DNA of 64,000 nt from Streptomyces sp. NBC_01260 (GCF_036226405.1 NZ_CP108464.1:1488001-1552000), one strand, 5' to 3'; shown: positions 1 through 9,181, numbered from the stretch's first letter. Made by a program: numbers and translations. The notes: a model not told the origin generated them from the sequence alone.

Positions 1-245
1 CGATGACGGTGAAGATGCTCGCGGAGTACCGCACCGGGCGGCTGCTGGGTGTGCAGATCGTGGGCCGGGACGGGGCGGCGAAGCGGGTGGACGTCGCGGC
101 GGTGGCGCTCACCGCCGGGATGACGGTCGAGCAGATGACCGCCCTGGACCTCGGTTACGCCCCGCCGTTCTCACCGGTCTGGGACCCGGTGCTGGTGGCG
201 GCCCGCAAGACGGTGACGGCGCTGCGGAAGGCGGGCACCGCCTGA
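1..245 (+). CDS. FAD-dependent pyridine nucleotide-disulfide oxidoreductase, C-terminal end
   Basis: This is the last 80 or so codons of a gene that begins before the window. The visible residues (ending ...VTALRKAGTA) look like the C-terminal dimerisation domain of CoA-disulfide reductase or NADH oxidase-like flavoproteins: a strand pair around GRLLGVQIVG followed by the helix and loop AVALTAGMTVEQMTALDLGY and the APPFSPVWDPV segment typical of that domain. These enzymes reduce disulfides or oxygen with NAD(P)H through FAD and a cysteine in the N-terminal half, which cannot be seen here, so the exact substrate is open. The gene converges on hemE with only about 22 bases between the two stop codons. 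Confidence 0.75.
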   Translation, partial: MTVKMLAEYRTGRLLGVQIVGRDGAAKRVDVAAVALTAGMTVEQMTALDLGYAPPFSPVWDPVLVAARKTVTALRKAGTA

Positions 246-267
246 GCGGTGCCCGGCTCCCGGCCGG

Positions 268-1341
268 TCAGCGGGCGGTGCTCGTGTGCACGTACTCGAC
301 GAGGCGGGTCAGCGCGTCCGGGGCCATCGACGGCATCACGCCGTGGCCCAGGTTGAAGATGTGGCCCTCCAGAGCGGCGGACGCGTCCAGCACCTCCTGG
401 GCCTTGGCCTCCACCACCGAGGTCGGGGCGAACAGCACGGCGGGGTCGAGGTTGCCCTGGAGCGCCTTGCCGGGGCCGACGCGGCGCGCGGCCTCGTCCA
501 TCGGGACCCGCCAGTCGACGCCGACGACGTCCGCGCCGGCCTCGCCCATGAGGCCGAGGAGTTCGCCGGTACCGACGCCGAAGTGGATGCGCGGCACTCC
601 GTACGGGGCGACGGCGTCGAAGACCTTCGCGGAGGCGGGCAGCACCGAGCGGCGGTAGTCGGCGGGGGCCAGCGCGCCCACCCAGGAGTCGAAGAGCTGC
701 ACGGCGGAGGCGCCCGCCTCGATCTGGACCTTGAGGAAGGCGCCGGTGATCTCGGCGAGGCGGTCGAGGAGATCGGCCCAGAGCTCCGGGTCGCCGTACA
801 TCAGGGCCTTGGTGTGCTCGTGGTTGCGGGACGGGCCGCCCTCCACGAGGTAGCTGGCGAGGGTGAACGGGGCGCCCGCGAAGCCGATCAGCGGGGTGGA
901 CCCCAGCTCGGCGGTGAGCAGGCCGATGGCCTCGGTGACGTACCAGACGTCCTCGGGGGTGAGGTCGCGCAGCCGGGCCAGGTCGGCGCGGGTGCGGATC
1001 GGCTCGGCGATCACCGGTCCGACGCCGGGCTTGATGTCGAGGTCGATGCCGATCGCCTTGAGGGGGACGACGATGTCGCTGTAGTAGACCGCGGCATCGA
1101 CCTTGTGGCGGCGGACGGGCTGCATCGTGATCTCGGCGACGAGCTCCGGCATCGTGCAGGAGTCGAGCATCGGGATGCCCTCGCGGACCTTCAGGTACTC
1201 GGGCAGCGAGCGCCCCGCCTGGCGCATGAACCAGACCGGCGTGTGCGGCACGGGCTCGCGCCGGCACGCCTTGAGGAACGCCGAGTCGTGGGTGGCGGAG
1301 GTCTTCGTCTGCTGGCCCGAAGGGCGATCGTTGGCACTCAC
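268..1341 (-). CDS. hemE: Uroporphyrinogen decarboxylase
   Basis: The enzyme decarboxylates the four acetate side chains of uroporphyrinogen III to give coproporphyrinogen III in haem biosynthesis; it acts in the cytoplasm as a dimer. The protein is about 357 residues, normal for the family, and carries the signature [12 protein letters not shown] near residue 40 with the catalytic-site arginines, plus the later [12 protein letters not shown] and [17 protein letters not shown] segments. A longer frame opens at 1362, but the GTG at 1341 ([11 protein letters not shown]) fits the family start better. It is divergent from the DUF3000 gene, with a gap of about 90 bases that must hold both promoters. 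Confidence 0.95.
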   Translation of the reverse strand: MSANDRPSGQQTKTSATHDSAFLKACRREPVPHTPVWFMRQAGRSLPEYLKVREGIPMLDSCTMPELVAEITMQPVRRHKVDAAVYYSDIVVPLKAIGIDLDIKPGVGPVIAEPIRTRADLARLRDLTPEDVWYVTEAIGLLTAELGSTPLIGFAGAPFTLASYLVEGGPSRNHEHTKALMYGDPELWADLLDRLAEITGAFLKVQIEAGASAVQLFDSWVGALAPADYRRSVLPASAKVFDAVAPYGVPRIHFGVGTGELLGLMGEAGADVVGVDWRVPMDEAARRVGPGKALQGNLDPAVLFAPTSVVEAKAQEVLDASAALEGHIFNLGHGVMPSMAPDALTRLVEYVHTSTAR

Positions 1342-1433
1342 GCACAGAATCTTCGCACGCACACGGAAGGAGCCCGACCCCGCACGGGTGTCCCTCCCTG
1401 CGCGAGACTCCGGTTCCGCCTACTCTTCCCCGC

Positions 1434-2093
1434 ATGGCTCCGGCTCAGGGACACTTCTCCGATCAACCCGATGGCACTGACAGCAAGGACAGTGCGGAGG
1501 GTGGTTCCGTCCCGCCCGCGTTCCGTTCGGCGGTCGACGCGCTGCGCTCGGCGCGGCTCCGCCCCGAGCTGGAAGTGGAGCCCACGCGTCCGCCGAAGCG
1601 CCTGGCTCCGCACGCGTACGCAATGGAGGCGGCCGTCGTCGACGGCGAGGACGATCTCGCCGACGGCCGGCTCGTCCTGCTCCACGATCCGGCCGGGCAC
1701 GAGGCCTGGCAGGGCACGTTCCGGCTGGTGACCCTCGTCCGCGCCGAGCTGGAGCCGGAGATGGCCTCTGATCCGCTGCTGCCGGAGGTGTGCTGGTCGT
1801 GGCTGACCGGCGCGCTGGAGGCGCGCGGCCTCAGTTACGGGGAGGCGGGCGGCACGGTCACCCGGGCGGGTTCGCACTACTTCGGCGCGCTGGGGGCGCG
1901 ACGTCCGGCGACCCAGATCGAGATCCGGGCGTCCTGGACGCCCCGCGAGGGGCGCGGCGGGGTGCCGGACACGGCGGCCCATCTGATGGCGTGGGGCGAC
2001 CTGCTGTGCCAGATCGCCGGCCTGCCGCCCTCGGGCGCGTCCGACGCGGCGGTGGTGACGCTGCCGCAGCGGCGCGGACCGCAGGTTTCGTAG
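1434..2093 (+). CDS. DUF3000 domain protein
   Basis: A 219-residue soluble protein that matches the actinobacterial DUF3000 family by its core: a helix with PPAFRSAVDALRSAR near residue 27, the HAYAMEAAV strand, the DDLADGRLVLLHDPAG turn, and the LPEVCWSWLTGALE helix around residue 120. The function of the family is unknown. No signal peptide or membrane segment is visible. It sits divergently from hemE and ahead of an orphan response regulator, an arrangement I recall as conserved in Streptomyces; that hints at a housekeeping role but proves none. The ATG at 1434 is taken as start because the family homology begins soon after it. Confidence 0.85.
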   Translation: MAPAQGHFSDQPDGTDSKDSAEGGSVPPAFRSAVDALRSARLRPELEVEPTRPPKRLAPHAYAMEAAVVDGEDDLADGRLVLLHDPAGHEAWQGTFRLVTLVRAELEPEMASDPLLPEVCWSWLTGALEARGLSYGEAGGTVTRAGSHYFGALGARRPATQIEIRASWTPREGRGGVPDTAAHLMAWGDLLCQIAGLPPSGASDAAVVTLPQRRGPQVS

Positions 2094-2330
2094 GAGCGGG
2101 ACCCCGCTCCCGCACTTCGTGACACTACGTCATAGACCTCGCACAGGCACCGGCTCTCTTTTCGTACAATCGATCGCGTGTCCTATTTGCCCGAATTGTT
2201 ACTCACCAAATCGTGATCTTCCTCTAAAGGAGCGGGCTCCCGGTGCCGAAGAGGTCAATGACCCTTCAAGCACGGTTCGCCCCGGCTTCATCCCCGAGCC
2301 GGCCCGTCCCGCCACTCCCCAGGAGGCCTG

Positions 2331-2993
2331 GTGTCCGTTCTCCTCGAGCAGCCCGCAAGCCTGGTCGCCTACCGCCCGAACAAGCCGACGGCCATGGTCG
2401 TCGTGGCCGACCCGCGCGTCCGTTCCACCGTCACCCGCCATCTGTGGGCACTCGGAGTACGTGACGTCATCGAGGCGTCGTCCATCGCGGAGGCCCGCCC
2501 CCGCGTCGGCAACCCGCGCGACATCTGCGTAGCCGACGTCCACCTGCCCGACGGTTCCGGGCTGACCCTGCTGTCCGAAACCCGAGCCGCCGGCTGGCCG
2601 AACGGCCTCGCCCTCTCCGCCGCCGATGACATCGGCGCCGTACGCAACGCCCTCGCGGGCGGCGTCAAGGGCTATGTCGTCACCGGCACCCGTACCAACA
2701 TCGGCCACCCCACCCGTCCCGGCGTCGCGCCCATCGGCGCCAATGCCGCCCGTATGCACCGCCGTCCTCCCGGCACCCCGAGCCACCCGGGCGGCTACCG
2801 CGAACTGTCCGGCCGCGAGGTGGAGGTCCTCCGGCTCGTCGCCGAAGGGCAGTCCAACAAGGCCATCGGCGTCTCCATGGGGCTCTCCGCCCTGACCGTC
2901 AAGAGCCACCTCGCCCGAATCGCCCGCAAGCTCGGCACCGGAGACCGTGCAGGAATGGTCGCCGTGGCCCTGCGAACGGGCATCATCCACTGA
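2331..2993 (+). CDS. Orphan LuxR-type response regulator
   Basis: A 220-residue DNA-binding regulator. Residues about 20-125 form a receiver-like domain with a candidate phosphoacceptor Asp69 (VADVHLPDGSG), a Ser in place of the switch Thr (LALSAAD) and a Lys in GVKGYVVTG. The acidic pocket is reduced: VVVADPRV has one Asp where two acidic residues are usual. Residues about 155-215 are a LuxR/NarL HTH (LSGREVEVLRLVAEGQSNKAIG ... TVKSHLARIARKLG, shown in part). The GTG at 2331 has an AGGAGG box at 2321-2326. No histidine kinase lies nearby, so it is probably an orphan or atypical regulator. A perfect 36-bp palindrome follows it. Confidence 0.88.
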   Translation: MSVLLEQPASLVAYRPNKPTAMVVVADPRVRSTVTRHLWALGVRDVIEASSIAEARPRVGNPRDICVADVHLPDGSGLTLLSETRAAGWPNGLALSAADDIGAVRNALAGGVKGYVVTGTRTNIGHPTRPGVAPIGANAARMHRRPPGTPSHPGGYRELSGREVEVLRLVAEGQSNKAIGVSMGLSALTVKSHLARIARKLGTGDRAGMVAVALRTGIIH

Positions 2994-3047
2994 TTCCACA
3001 CCCCCGCCGGTGTGCAGAAATGCAGATCCGGCTGGTTTACGTGCATC

Positions 3048-3083
3048 GGCGCCCGTCGACGGAACGTTCCGTCGACGGGCGCC
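3048..3083 (+). terminator. 36-bp perfect palindrome behind the response regulator
   Basis: GGCGCCCGTCGACGGAAC is followed at once by its exact reverse complement, giving an 18-bp stem with no spare loop bases. It lies 55 bases after the regulator stop and 25 bases before the rnd start. Its position fits a terminator, but a symmetric site this long could also be a protein-binding operator at the rnd promoter. Confidence 0.6.
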
Positions 3084-3108
3084 GCACATACACAGATACC
3101 CTTGACAC

Positions 3109-4383
3109 GTGACCGACGCCCAAGAGACCGCAGCAGACACTTCACTGCGAACCACCGGGGGCGCCCCCCCGGACGACGTCGCCCCGGCGCCGATCCCCTT
3201 ACTCGAACCTCGCGAGGGCATTCCACCGGTGGCGGCCTCCGACGACGCCCTGGCCAGGGTGATCGCGGCCTTCGCCGCGGGCTCCGGCCCGGTGGCCGTC
3301 GACGCCGAGCGCGCCTCCGGCTACCGCTACGGGCAGCGCGCCTATCTCGTACAGCTGCGCCGTGACGGCGCGGGCAGTGCGCTCATCGACCCGGTCGGCT
3401 GTCCCGACCTGTCCGGGCTGGGCGAGGCGCTGCACGGGGCCGAGTGGATCCTGCACGCGGCGACCCAGGACCTGCCCTGCCTGCGCGAGATAGGGATGAC
3501 GCCGACCGGGCTCTTCGACACCGAGCTGGCCGGACGGCTGGCCGGCTTCCCGCGGGTCGGCCTCGGCGCGATGGTCGAGAGTGTGCTCGGCTACTCCCTG
3601 GAGAAGGGGCACTCCGCCGTCGACTGGTCCACCCGCCCGCTGCCCGACCCCTGGCTGCGCTATGCGGCGCTCGACGTCGAGCTGCTGATCGATCTGCGCA
3701 ACGCCCTGGAGGAGGAGCTCGACCGGCAGGGCAAGCTGGAATGGGCCCAGGAGGAGTTCGCCGCCATCGCCGCGGCGCCGCCCGCTCCCCCGCGCCAGGA
3801 CCCGTGGCGCCGCACCTCCGGGATGCACAAGGTCCGCCGCCGCCGCCAGATGGCGGTGGTCCGGGAGCTGTGGAACACCCGCGACCAGGTCGCCCGGCGC
3901 CGCGACATCTCGCCCGGCAAGGTGCTCGGCGACGCCGCGATCGTCGAGGCCGCGCTGGCGCTCCCGGCCAATGTCCAGGCGCTGACCGCGCTGCCCGGCT
4001 ACGGCCACCGCATGGGCCGGCGGCAGCTGGAGCAGTGGCAGGCCGCCGTCGACCGGGCGAGGGAACTGCCCGACACGGAGCTCCCGCAGCCCGGCCAGCC
4101 GCTGACGGGCCCGCCGCCGCCGCGCGCCTGGGCGGACAAGGACCCGGTCGCGGCAGCACGCTTGTCGGCCGCACGTGCCGCGGTGTCCGAGCTCGCGGAG
4201 CGGCTGCACATGCCCCAGGAGAACCTGATCACGCCGGACACGGTGCGCCGGGTGTGCTGGGAACCGCCGAAGGATCCGACGCCGGACGCGGTCGGATACG
4301 CACTCGCCGGATACGGCGCACGGCACTGGCAGATCGAACAGGTGACCCCTCTGTTGGTCGATGCACTGGTTCCGGAGGCCTGA
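3109..4383 (+). CDS. rnd: Ribonuclease D-like 3'-5' exonuclease with HRDC domain
   Basis: A 424-residue DEDD-type 3'-5' exoribonuclease that would trim tRNA precursors or other structured RNAs. The exonuclease domain covers residues about 45-215: VAVDAERASG supplies the first Asp and Glu, then ILHAATQDLPCL, and YAALDVELLIDL gives the last Tyr and Asp of the DEDDy set. An HRDC domain follows at about 235-315 (WNTRDQVARRRDISPGKVLGD). The GTG start at 3109 has no clear ribosome binding site, and GATACC lies 8 bases upstream of it, which suggests a leaderless transcript (inference). Streptomyces commonly carries this gene upstream of fadA. Confidence 0.9.
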   Translation: MTDAQETAADTSLRTTGGAPPDDVAPAPIPLLEPREGIPPVAASDDALARVIAAFAAGSGPVAVDAERASGYRYGQRAYLVQLRRDGAGSALIDPVGCPDLSGLGEALHGAEWILHAATQDLPCLREIGMTPTGLFDTELAGRLAGFPRVGLGAMVESVLGYSLEKGHSAVDWSTRPLPDPWLRYAALDVELLIDLRNALEEELDRQGKLEWAQEEFAAIAAAPPAPPRQDPWRRTSGMHKVRRRRQMAVVRELWNTRDQVARRRDISPGKVLGDAAIVEAALALPANVQALTALPGYGHRMGRRQLEQWQAAVDRARELPDTELPQPGQPLTGPPPPRAWADKDPVAAARLSAARAAVSELAERLHMPQENLITPDTVRRVCWEPPKDPTPDAVGYALAGYGARHWQIEQVTPLLVDALVPEA

Positions 4384-4450
4384 GAGGGCATCGGACAGGG
4401 GCGTATTCACGCCAGGTTGCGCGGCCTGCGGTCGCTGACTCCGCGTTCCG

Positions 4451-4487
4451 TGGCCCGGACGGGCAGATTTCAAGGCCGTCCGGGCCA
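4451..4487 (+). terminator. Stem-loop terminator after rnd
   Basis: TGGCCCGGACGG and CCGTCCGGGCCA form a perfect 12-bp stem with a 13-base loop, followed by TTT. It lies between rnd and fadA on the same strand and separates the two transcripts. Confidence 0.75.
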
Positions 4488-4623
4488 TTTCGCGTATGTG
4501 ACCTTCGCCGCTCCCGGCGCAAGGACTGGGCAGTCTGGTTACCCGCAAGTAGCATGAGGGTGGTGGCGCGCTTCCGGGCGTGCCCCGCAGCAGTGCCATC
4601 CCGCACCCTGGAGGAGAGCCACC

Positions 4624-5850
4624 GTGCCTCGTACCATCCGGGACGTCGTCTTCGTCGACGGCGTCCGCACCCCGTTCGGCAAAGCGGGCCCGAAGGGCAT
4701 CTACCACGAGACCCGCGCCGACGATCTCGTCGTGAAGGCCATCCGGGAGCTGCTGCGCCGCAACCCGGACCTGGACCCCGCACTGATCGACGAGGTCGCC
4801 ATCGCCGCGACCACCCAGATCGGCGACCAGGGCCTCACGCTCGGCCGCACCGCCGGAATCCTGGCCGGTCTGCCGCAGTCCGTCCCCGGCTACTCCATCG
4901 ACCGCATGTGTGCGGGCGCCCTGACCGCCGTCACCTCGACGGCCGGCTCCATCGCCTTCGGCGCGTACGACGTCGTCGTCGCCGGTGGCGTCGAGCACAT
5001 GGGCCGGCACCCGATGGGCGAGGGCGTGGACCCGAACCCGCGCTTCGTGTCGGAGAAGCTGGTCGACGAGTCCGCCCTGTTCATGGGCATGACCGCGGAG
5101 AACCTGCACGACCGGTACCCCACGATCACCAAGCAGCGCGCCGACGAGTACGCGGTGCGTTCGCAGGAGAAGGCCGCCAAGGCGTACGCCAACGGCAGCA
5201 TCCAGCAGGACCTGGTGCCGGTCTCCGTGCGCCGCACCAACCCCGAGGCCGGTGAGACGGGCTGGGGCCTGGTCACCGCCGACGAGCCGATGCGTCCGGG
5301 CACCACGATGGAGTCCCTGGCCGGCCTGAAGACCCCGTTCCGCGCCCACGGCCGCGTGACGGCCGGTAACGCCGCGGGGCTCAACGACGGCGCCACCGCC
5401 TCGCTGCTCGCCGCCGAGGACGTCGCCCGCGAGCTGGGCCTCCCGGTCAGGATGCGCCTCGTCTCCTACGCCTTCGCCGGCGTCGAGCCGGAGGTCATGG
5501 GCTACGGCCCGATCCCGGCGACGGAGAAGGCCCTCGCCAAGGCGGGCCTGTCCATCTCGGACATCGGTCTCTTCGAGATCAACGAGGCGTTCGCCGTGCA
5601 GGTGCTCGCCTTCCTGGAGCACTACGGCATCGCCGACGACGACGCGCGCGTCAACCAGTACGGCGGCGCGATCGCCTACGGCCACCCGCTGGCCTCCTCC
5701 GGCGTCCGGCTGATGACTCAGCTGGCCCGCCAGTTCGAGGAGCAGCCCGAGGTCCGCTACGGCCTGACCACCATGTGCGTCGGCTTCGGCATGGGCGCCA
5801 CCGTCGTCTGGGAGAACCCGCACTTCGACGCAGACGGAGGCAGCAAGTGA
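4624..5850 (+). CDS. fadA: Acetyl-CoA C-acyltransferase (thiolase)
   Basis: A 408-residue thiolase, the last enzyme of fatty acid beta-oxidation, which cleaves 3-ketoacyl-CoA with CoA to acetyl-CoA and a shortened acyl-CoA. Seen in the sequence: the nucleophile region SIDRMCAGALTAV near residue 93, the NEAFAVQVLAF motif near residue 320, the GGAIAYGHPLASSG histidine loop and the C-terminal CVGFGMGATV cysteine loop. A ribosome binding site GGAGAG precedes the GTG at 4624. The stop codon overlaps the fadB start (GTGA), so the two subunits are very likely translationally coupled and form the alpha2beta2 beta-oxidation complex. Confidence 0.95.
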   Translation: MPRTIRDVVFVDGVRTPFGKAGPKGIYHETRADDLVVKAIRELLRRNPDLDPALIDEVAIAATTQIGDQGLTLGRTAGILAGLPQSVPGYSIDRMCAGALTAVTSTAGSIAFGAYDVVVAGGVEHMGRHPMGEGVDPNPRFVSEKLVDESALFMGMTAENLHDRYPTITKQRADEYAVRSQEKAAKAYANGSIQQDLVPVSVRRTNPEAGETGWGLVTADEPMRPGTTMESLAGLKTPFRAHGRVTAGNAAGLNDGATASLLAAEDVARELGLPVRMRLVSYAFAGVEPEVMGYGPIPATEKALAKAGLSISDIGLFEINEAFAVQVLAFLEHYGIADDDARVNQYGGAIAYGHPLASSGVRLMTQLARQFEEQPEVRYGLTTMCVGFGMGATVVWENPHFDADGGSK

Positions 5851-7985
5851 GCTCCACCACCGAGCTTCTGAAGGGTGCGGCCGAGCTGTTCCCCGGCGAG
5901 GTCGTCACGCAGGCGCACGTACGCCACCTCGACCTGCCGGGAGGCGCGGGCAACTTCGCCCTCATCACCCTGGACAACGGCCTGGACCACACCAAGCCGA
6001 CCACCTTCGGACCCCAGTCGCTGGCGAATCTCGACGCCGCGATCGACCAGGTCGAGAAGGAGGCCGCCGAGGGCACGATCACCGGCATCGGCATCACCGG
6101 CAAGCCGTTCATCTTCGCGGTCGGCGCCGACCTCAAGGGCGTCGAGCTGCTCAAGGAGCACAGCGACGCGCTGGCCATCGGCAAGGGCGGCCACGACGTC
6201 TTCCGCCGGCTGTCCGCTCTCGCGGTCCCGACGTTCGCGTACTACAACGGCGCGGCGATGGGCGGCGGTGTCGAGGTCGGTCTGCACTGCTCGTACCGCA
6301 CCGTCTCCAAGGCGCTGCCGGCCTTCTCGCTGCCCGAGGTCTTCCTCGGCCTGGTCCCCGGCTGGGGCGGCTGCGCGCTGCTCCCCAACCTGATCGGCGC
6401 CGACCGCGCGGTCACGGTGATCATCGAGAACTCGCTCAACCAGAACCGCCAGCTCAAGGGCAAGCAGGTCTTCGAGCTCGGGATCGCCGACGCCCTTTTC
6501 GAGGGCGCCGACTTCCTGGAGCAGTCGCTGATCTGGACCGCGTCCGTGCTGGGCGGCACGATCGCGGTGGAGCGCCCCGCGATCGACCGCGGGGACGCCT
6601 GGGACCAGGCCGTCGCGCGGGGCAAGGCCATCGCCGACTCCAAGGTGCACGGCGCCGCCCCGGCCGCGTACCGCGCGCTGGACATCATCGCCGCGGCCAA
6701 GGACGGTGACCTGGGCGCCGGCTTCGACGCCGAGGACCGGGCCCTCGCGGACCTGATCATGGGCGGCGAACTGCGCTCGGGCATCTACTCGTTCAACCTG
6801 GTCCAGAAGCGCGCCAAGAGCCCGGCCGGTGCCCCGGACAAGGCCCTGGCCCGTCCGGTGACCAAGGTCGGCGTGGTGGGCGCGGGCCTGATGGCCTCGC
6901 AGCTCGCCCTGCTCTTCCTGCGCCGCCTGGAGGTGCCGGTCGTCCTGACCGACATCGACCAGGCACGTGTCGACAAGGGTGTGGGCTACGTCCACGGCGA
7001 GATCGAGAAGCTGCTCGGCAAGGGCCGCATCAACCAGGACAAGGCCAACCGTCTGAAGGCCCTGGTCTCCGGTGTGCTGGACAAGGCGGAGGGCTTCTTT
7101 GACGCCGACTTCATCATCGAGGCGGTCTTCGAGGAGATCGGCGTCAAGCAGCAGGTGTTCGCGGAGGTCGAGGCGGTCGCCCCGGCGCACGCGATCCTCG
7201 CCACCAACACCTCGTCCCTCTCGGTCACCGAGATGGCGTCGAAGCTGAAGAACCCCGAGCGGGTCGTCGGCTTCCACTTCTTCAACCCGGTCGCGATCCT
7301 TCCGCTCCTGGAGATCGTCCGCGGCGAGCAGACCGACGACGCCTCGCTGGCCACGGCGTTCGCAGTCGCCCGCAAGCTGAAGAAGACCGCGGTCCTGGTG
7401 AAGGACGCCCCGGCGTTCGTCGTCAACCGCATCCTCACCCGCTTCATGGGCGAGATCCAGAACGTCATCGACGAGGGCACCCCGGTCGAGGTCGCGGAGA
7501 AGGCCATCGAGCCGCTCGGCCTGCCGATGTCCCCGCTGGTGCTCCTGGAGCTGGTCGGCCCGGCGATCGGGCTGCACGTCTCCGAGACCCTGAACCGCGC
7601 CTTCCCGGAGCGCTTCACGGTGTCCGAGAACCTGGCGGCCGTCGTCAAGGCCGGCAAGCGCGGCTTCTACGTCTACTCCGCCGAGAATCCTGCCAAGCCG
7701 GAGCTGGACCCGGAGGTCGCCGCACTCCTGAAGCAGGGCGACTCCGTCCTGTCCGAGGAGCAGGTCCGTGACCGCGTCCTGGACGCGGTGGCGCAGGAGA
7801 TCGGCCTGATGCTGGACGAGGGTGTCGTCGCCGAGGCGCAGGACATCGACCTCTGCCTGATCACCGGCGCGGGCTGGCCCTTCCACCTGGGCGGCATCAC
7901 GCCGTACCTGGACCGCGAGGGTGTCTCCGAGCGGGTCAACGGGAAGAAGTTCCTGGCGCAGGGCGTGGCGAGCGTTCCGGCCTAA
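5847..7985 (+). CDS. fadB: Multifunctional beta-oxidation protein: enoyl-CoA hydratase / 3-hydroxyacyl-CoA dehydrogenase
   Basis: A 712-residue partner of the thiolase. The N-terminal 300 residues are a crotonase fold (GITGKPFIFAVGADLKGVE, then GLVPGWGG) that hydrates enoyl-CoA. Residues about 330 onward are a Rossmann NAD-binding domain (VGVVGAGLMASQLALLFL) followed by the HFFNPV motif and two helical 3-hydroxyacyl-CoA dehydrogenase C-terminal domains. The GTG at 5847 overlaps the fadA stop and has GGAGGCAGCAA just before it. The frame stays open upstream to 5775, inside fadA, but that part is not family-like. A strong terminator follows 15 bases after the stop. Confidence 0.95.
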   Translation: MSSTTELLKGAAELFPGEVVTQAHVRHLDLPGGAGNFALITLDNGLDHTKPTTFGPQSLANLDAAIDQVEKEAAEGTITGIGITGKPFIFAVGADLKGVELLKEHSDALAIGKGGHDVFRRLSALAVPTFAYYNGAAMGGGVEVGLHCSYRTVSKALPAFSLPEVFLGLVPGWGGCALLPNLIGADRAVTVIIENSLNQNRQLKGKQVFELGIADALFEGADFLEQSLIWTASVLGGTIAVERPAIDRGDAWDQAVARGKAIADSKVHGAAPAAYRALDIIAAAKDGDLGAGFDAEDRALADLIMGGELRSGIYSFNLVQKRAKSPAGAPDKALARPVTKVGVVGAGLMASQLALLFLRRLEVPVVLTDIDQARVDKGVGYVHGEIEKLLGKGRINQDKANRLKALVSGVLDKAEGFFDADFIIEAVFEEIGVKQQVFAEVEAVAPAHAILATNTSSLSVTEMASKLKNPERVVGFHFFNPVAILPLLEIVRGEQTDDASLATAFAVARKLKKTAVLVKDAPAFVVNRILTRFMGEIQNVIDEGTPVEVAEKAIEPLGLPMSPLVLLELVGPAIGLHVSETLNRAFPERFTVSENLAAVVKAGKRGFYVYSAENPAKPELDPEVAALLKQGDSVLSEEQVRDRVLDAVAQEIGLMLDEGVVAEAQDIDLCLITGAGWPFHLGGITPYLDREGVSERVNGKKFLAQGVASVPA

Positions 7986-8000
7986 CGTCCTTCACTGCTG

Positions 8001-8044
8001 CGCGGAAGGGCCGCACCGGATGGTTCCGGTGCGGCCCTTCCGCG
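8001..8044 (+). terminator. Terminator after fadAB
   Basis: A perfect 20-bp stem (CGCGGAAGGGCCGCACCGGA with its reverse complement) around the loop TGGT, 15 bases after the fadB stop. The facing gene ends at 8099, so the hairpin can serve both directions. Confidence 0.85.
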
Positions 8045-8098
8045 TGTTCGCGGGGCGCTCAGCGGCCTCGCCGCGGGACGACCACGACGGCGAACGGC

Positions 8099-9181
8099 TC
8101 AGAGCACACGCCACTCGTCGAGGCTCAGCCCCGGGCCGTCCGTCTGGCGCGCCACGCGCGGGGTGCCGTCCTCGCCGACGACCGCCATCACCACCCGGCC
8201 CAGGGCGTCATGCGTCAGGACCGGGGTGTTCACGCAGGGCGCGCCGGTGTCCGACCACCACACGCCATTGGCCTCGTTCTCGGTCATGCCGACGCCGACG
8301 GCCGCCGCGCCGTTCGCCCCTCGGTGAGCGAGCACCGTGCAGTCGAGGCCGTCCAGGACCGTGCGGATCGCGGCGTGCGCGCCAGTGCCCGGAACGCCGC
8401 CGAGGGACATGGGCCCGACACCGGCGCGGTAGGCGACGACACCGCTCTCGGGGTCCGTCCAGTAGTACGTGGCGCGCCCGGCCGACGTCTCCAGCACGGC
8501 CAGGGAACCCGGCCTCACCACGGCCGGTGAGCGCCGGACGTCGCCCCACCCTCCACCGGGCTTCTCCTGCTCCCAGTGCAGTGTCTCCTTGTTCGTCACC
8601 GCGAAGATCTCGATGCAGCCGGTGCTGAGCACCGCCACGGCGGGGACCTCCTTGATGCGCGTACAGCGCAGGTCCTCCCAGCCGCGCCATTTGCCGTCCT
8701 TGCGCTCGCGCCGCACCATCATGCCGCCGCGCCCGTTGCGGACGGCGATGTTCACCTCACCCGCCCCGTTCACCACGACGACCGGTGCACCGAACCTGCT
8801 GCCCACGTCGGGTTCCTTGTGCGGGTTGCCCAGCGAGTTCCAGGCCGAGACCGGACGCCCCGTCTGGTACTGGATCGCGTGCACGATGTCGACGGTGACG
8901 CCGTCCCCGTCGGCGGCGGGCCGTTCACGCCGTCCGGCGAAATGAACGTAGGCCTCGGCGTTCTGCGCCACGGACAGATGCGTCAGCTCCGGAAGCGGCA
9001 CCACATCGGAGGCATCCCATTCCGGACCACCGGGGCGCTTCTCCGTCCAGCGACGAAGACCGCCCTCGCCGGGAGCGTAAGCGGTGATCCGGCCGTCCTT
9101 GCCCCGGGTGAGCCAGATACCGCGTAGCGCCTGGGCCTCAGGGGCAACCTTCGAGGTCGCGCGGGCATCCTGTCCGAGCAT
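8099..9181 (-). CDS. Predicted beta-propeller (PLL/tectonin-like) protein of unknown function
   Basis: A 360-residue protein not recognised as an enzyme. It is built from repeated strands with Trp-rich turns at fairly regular spacing (GIWLTRGKDGRITAYAPG, RRERKDGKWRGWEDL, KETLHWEQEKPGGGWGDV, ATYYWTDPESGVVAY, GVWWSDTG), which looks like a five- to six-bladed propeller of the PLL/tectonin lectin type. No signal peptide or membrane helix is visible, so it is probably cytoplasmic, unlike most lectins of that fold. The ATG at 9181 is preferred; a TTG 7 codons upstream (9202) is also in frame. Function is an open question. Confidence 0.7.
   Translation of the reverse strand: MLGQDARATSKVAPEAQALRGIWLTRGKDGRITAYAPGEGGLRRWTEKRPGGPEWDASDVVPLPELTHLSVAQNAEAYVHFAGRRERPAADGDGVTVDIVHAIQYQTGRPVSAWNSLGNPHKEPDVGSRFGAPVVVVNGAGEVNIAVRNGRGGMMVRRERKDGKWRGWEDLRCTRIKEVPAVAVLSTGCIEIFAVTNKETLHWEQEKPGGGWGDVRRSPAVVRPGSLAVLETSAGRATYYWTDPESGVVAYRAGVGPMSLGGVPGTGAHAAIRTVLDGLDCTVLAHRGANGAAAVGVGMTENEANGVWWSDTGAPCVNTPVLTHDALGRVVMAVVGEDGTPRVARQTDGPGLSLDEWRVL

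Noticed and set aside
286..1731. Long plus-strand open frame across hemE
   Set aside because: Antisense shadow of hemE and the next gene; Val/Gly/Arg-rich composition and no family features.
2243..2464. Small frame from GTG 2243 with AAAGGAG upstream
   Set aside because: Arg/Pro-rich product that overlaps the response regulator out of frame; the ribosome binding site is too distant to convince.
3199..5823. 874-codon minus-strand frame opposite rnd and fadA
   Set aside because: Typical long antisense frame in high-GC coding DNA; the plus-strand proteins are unmistakable.
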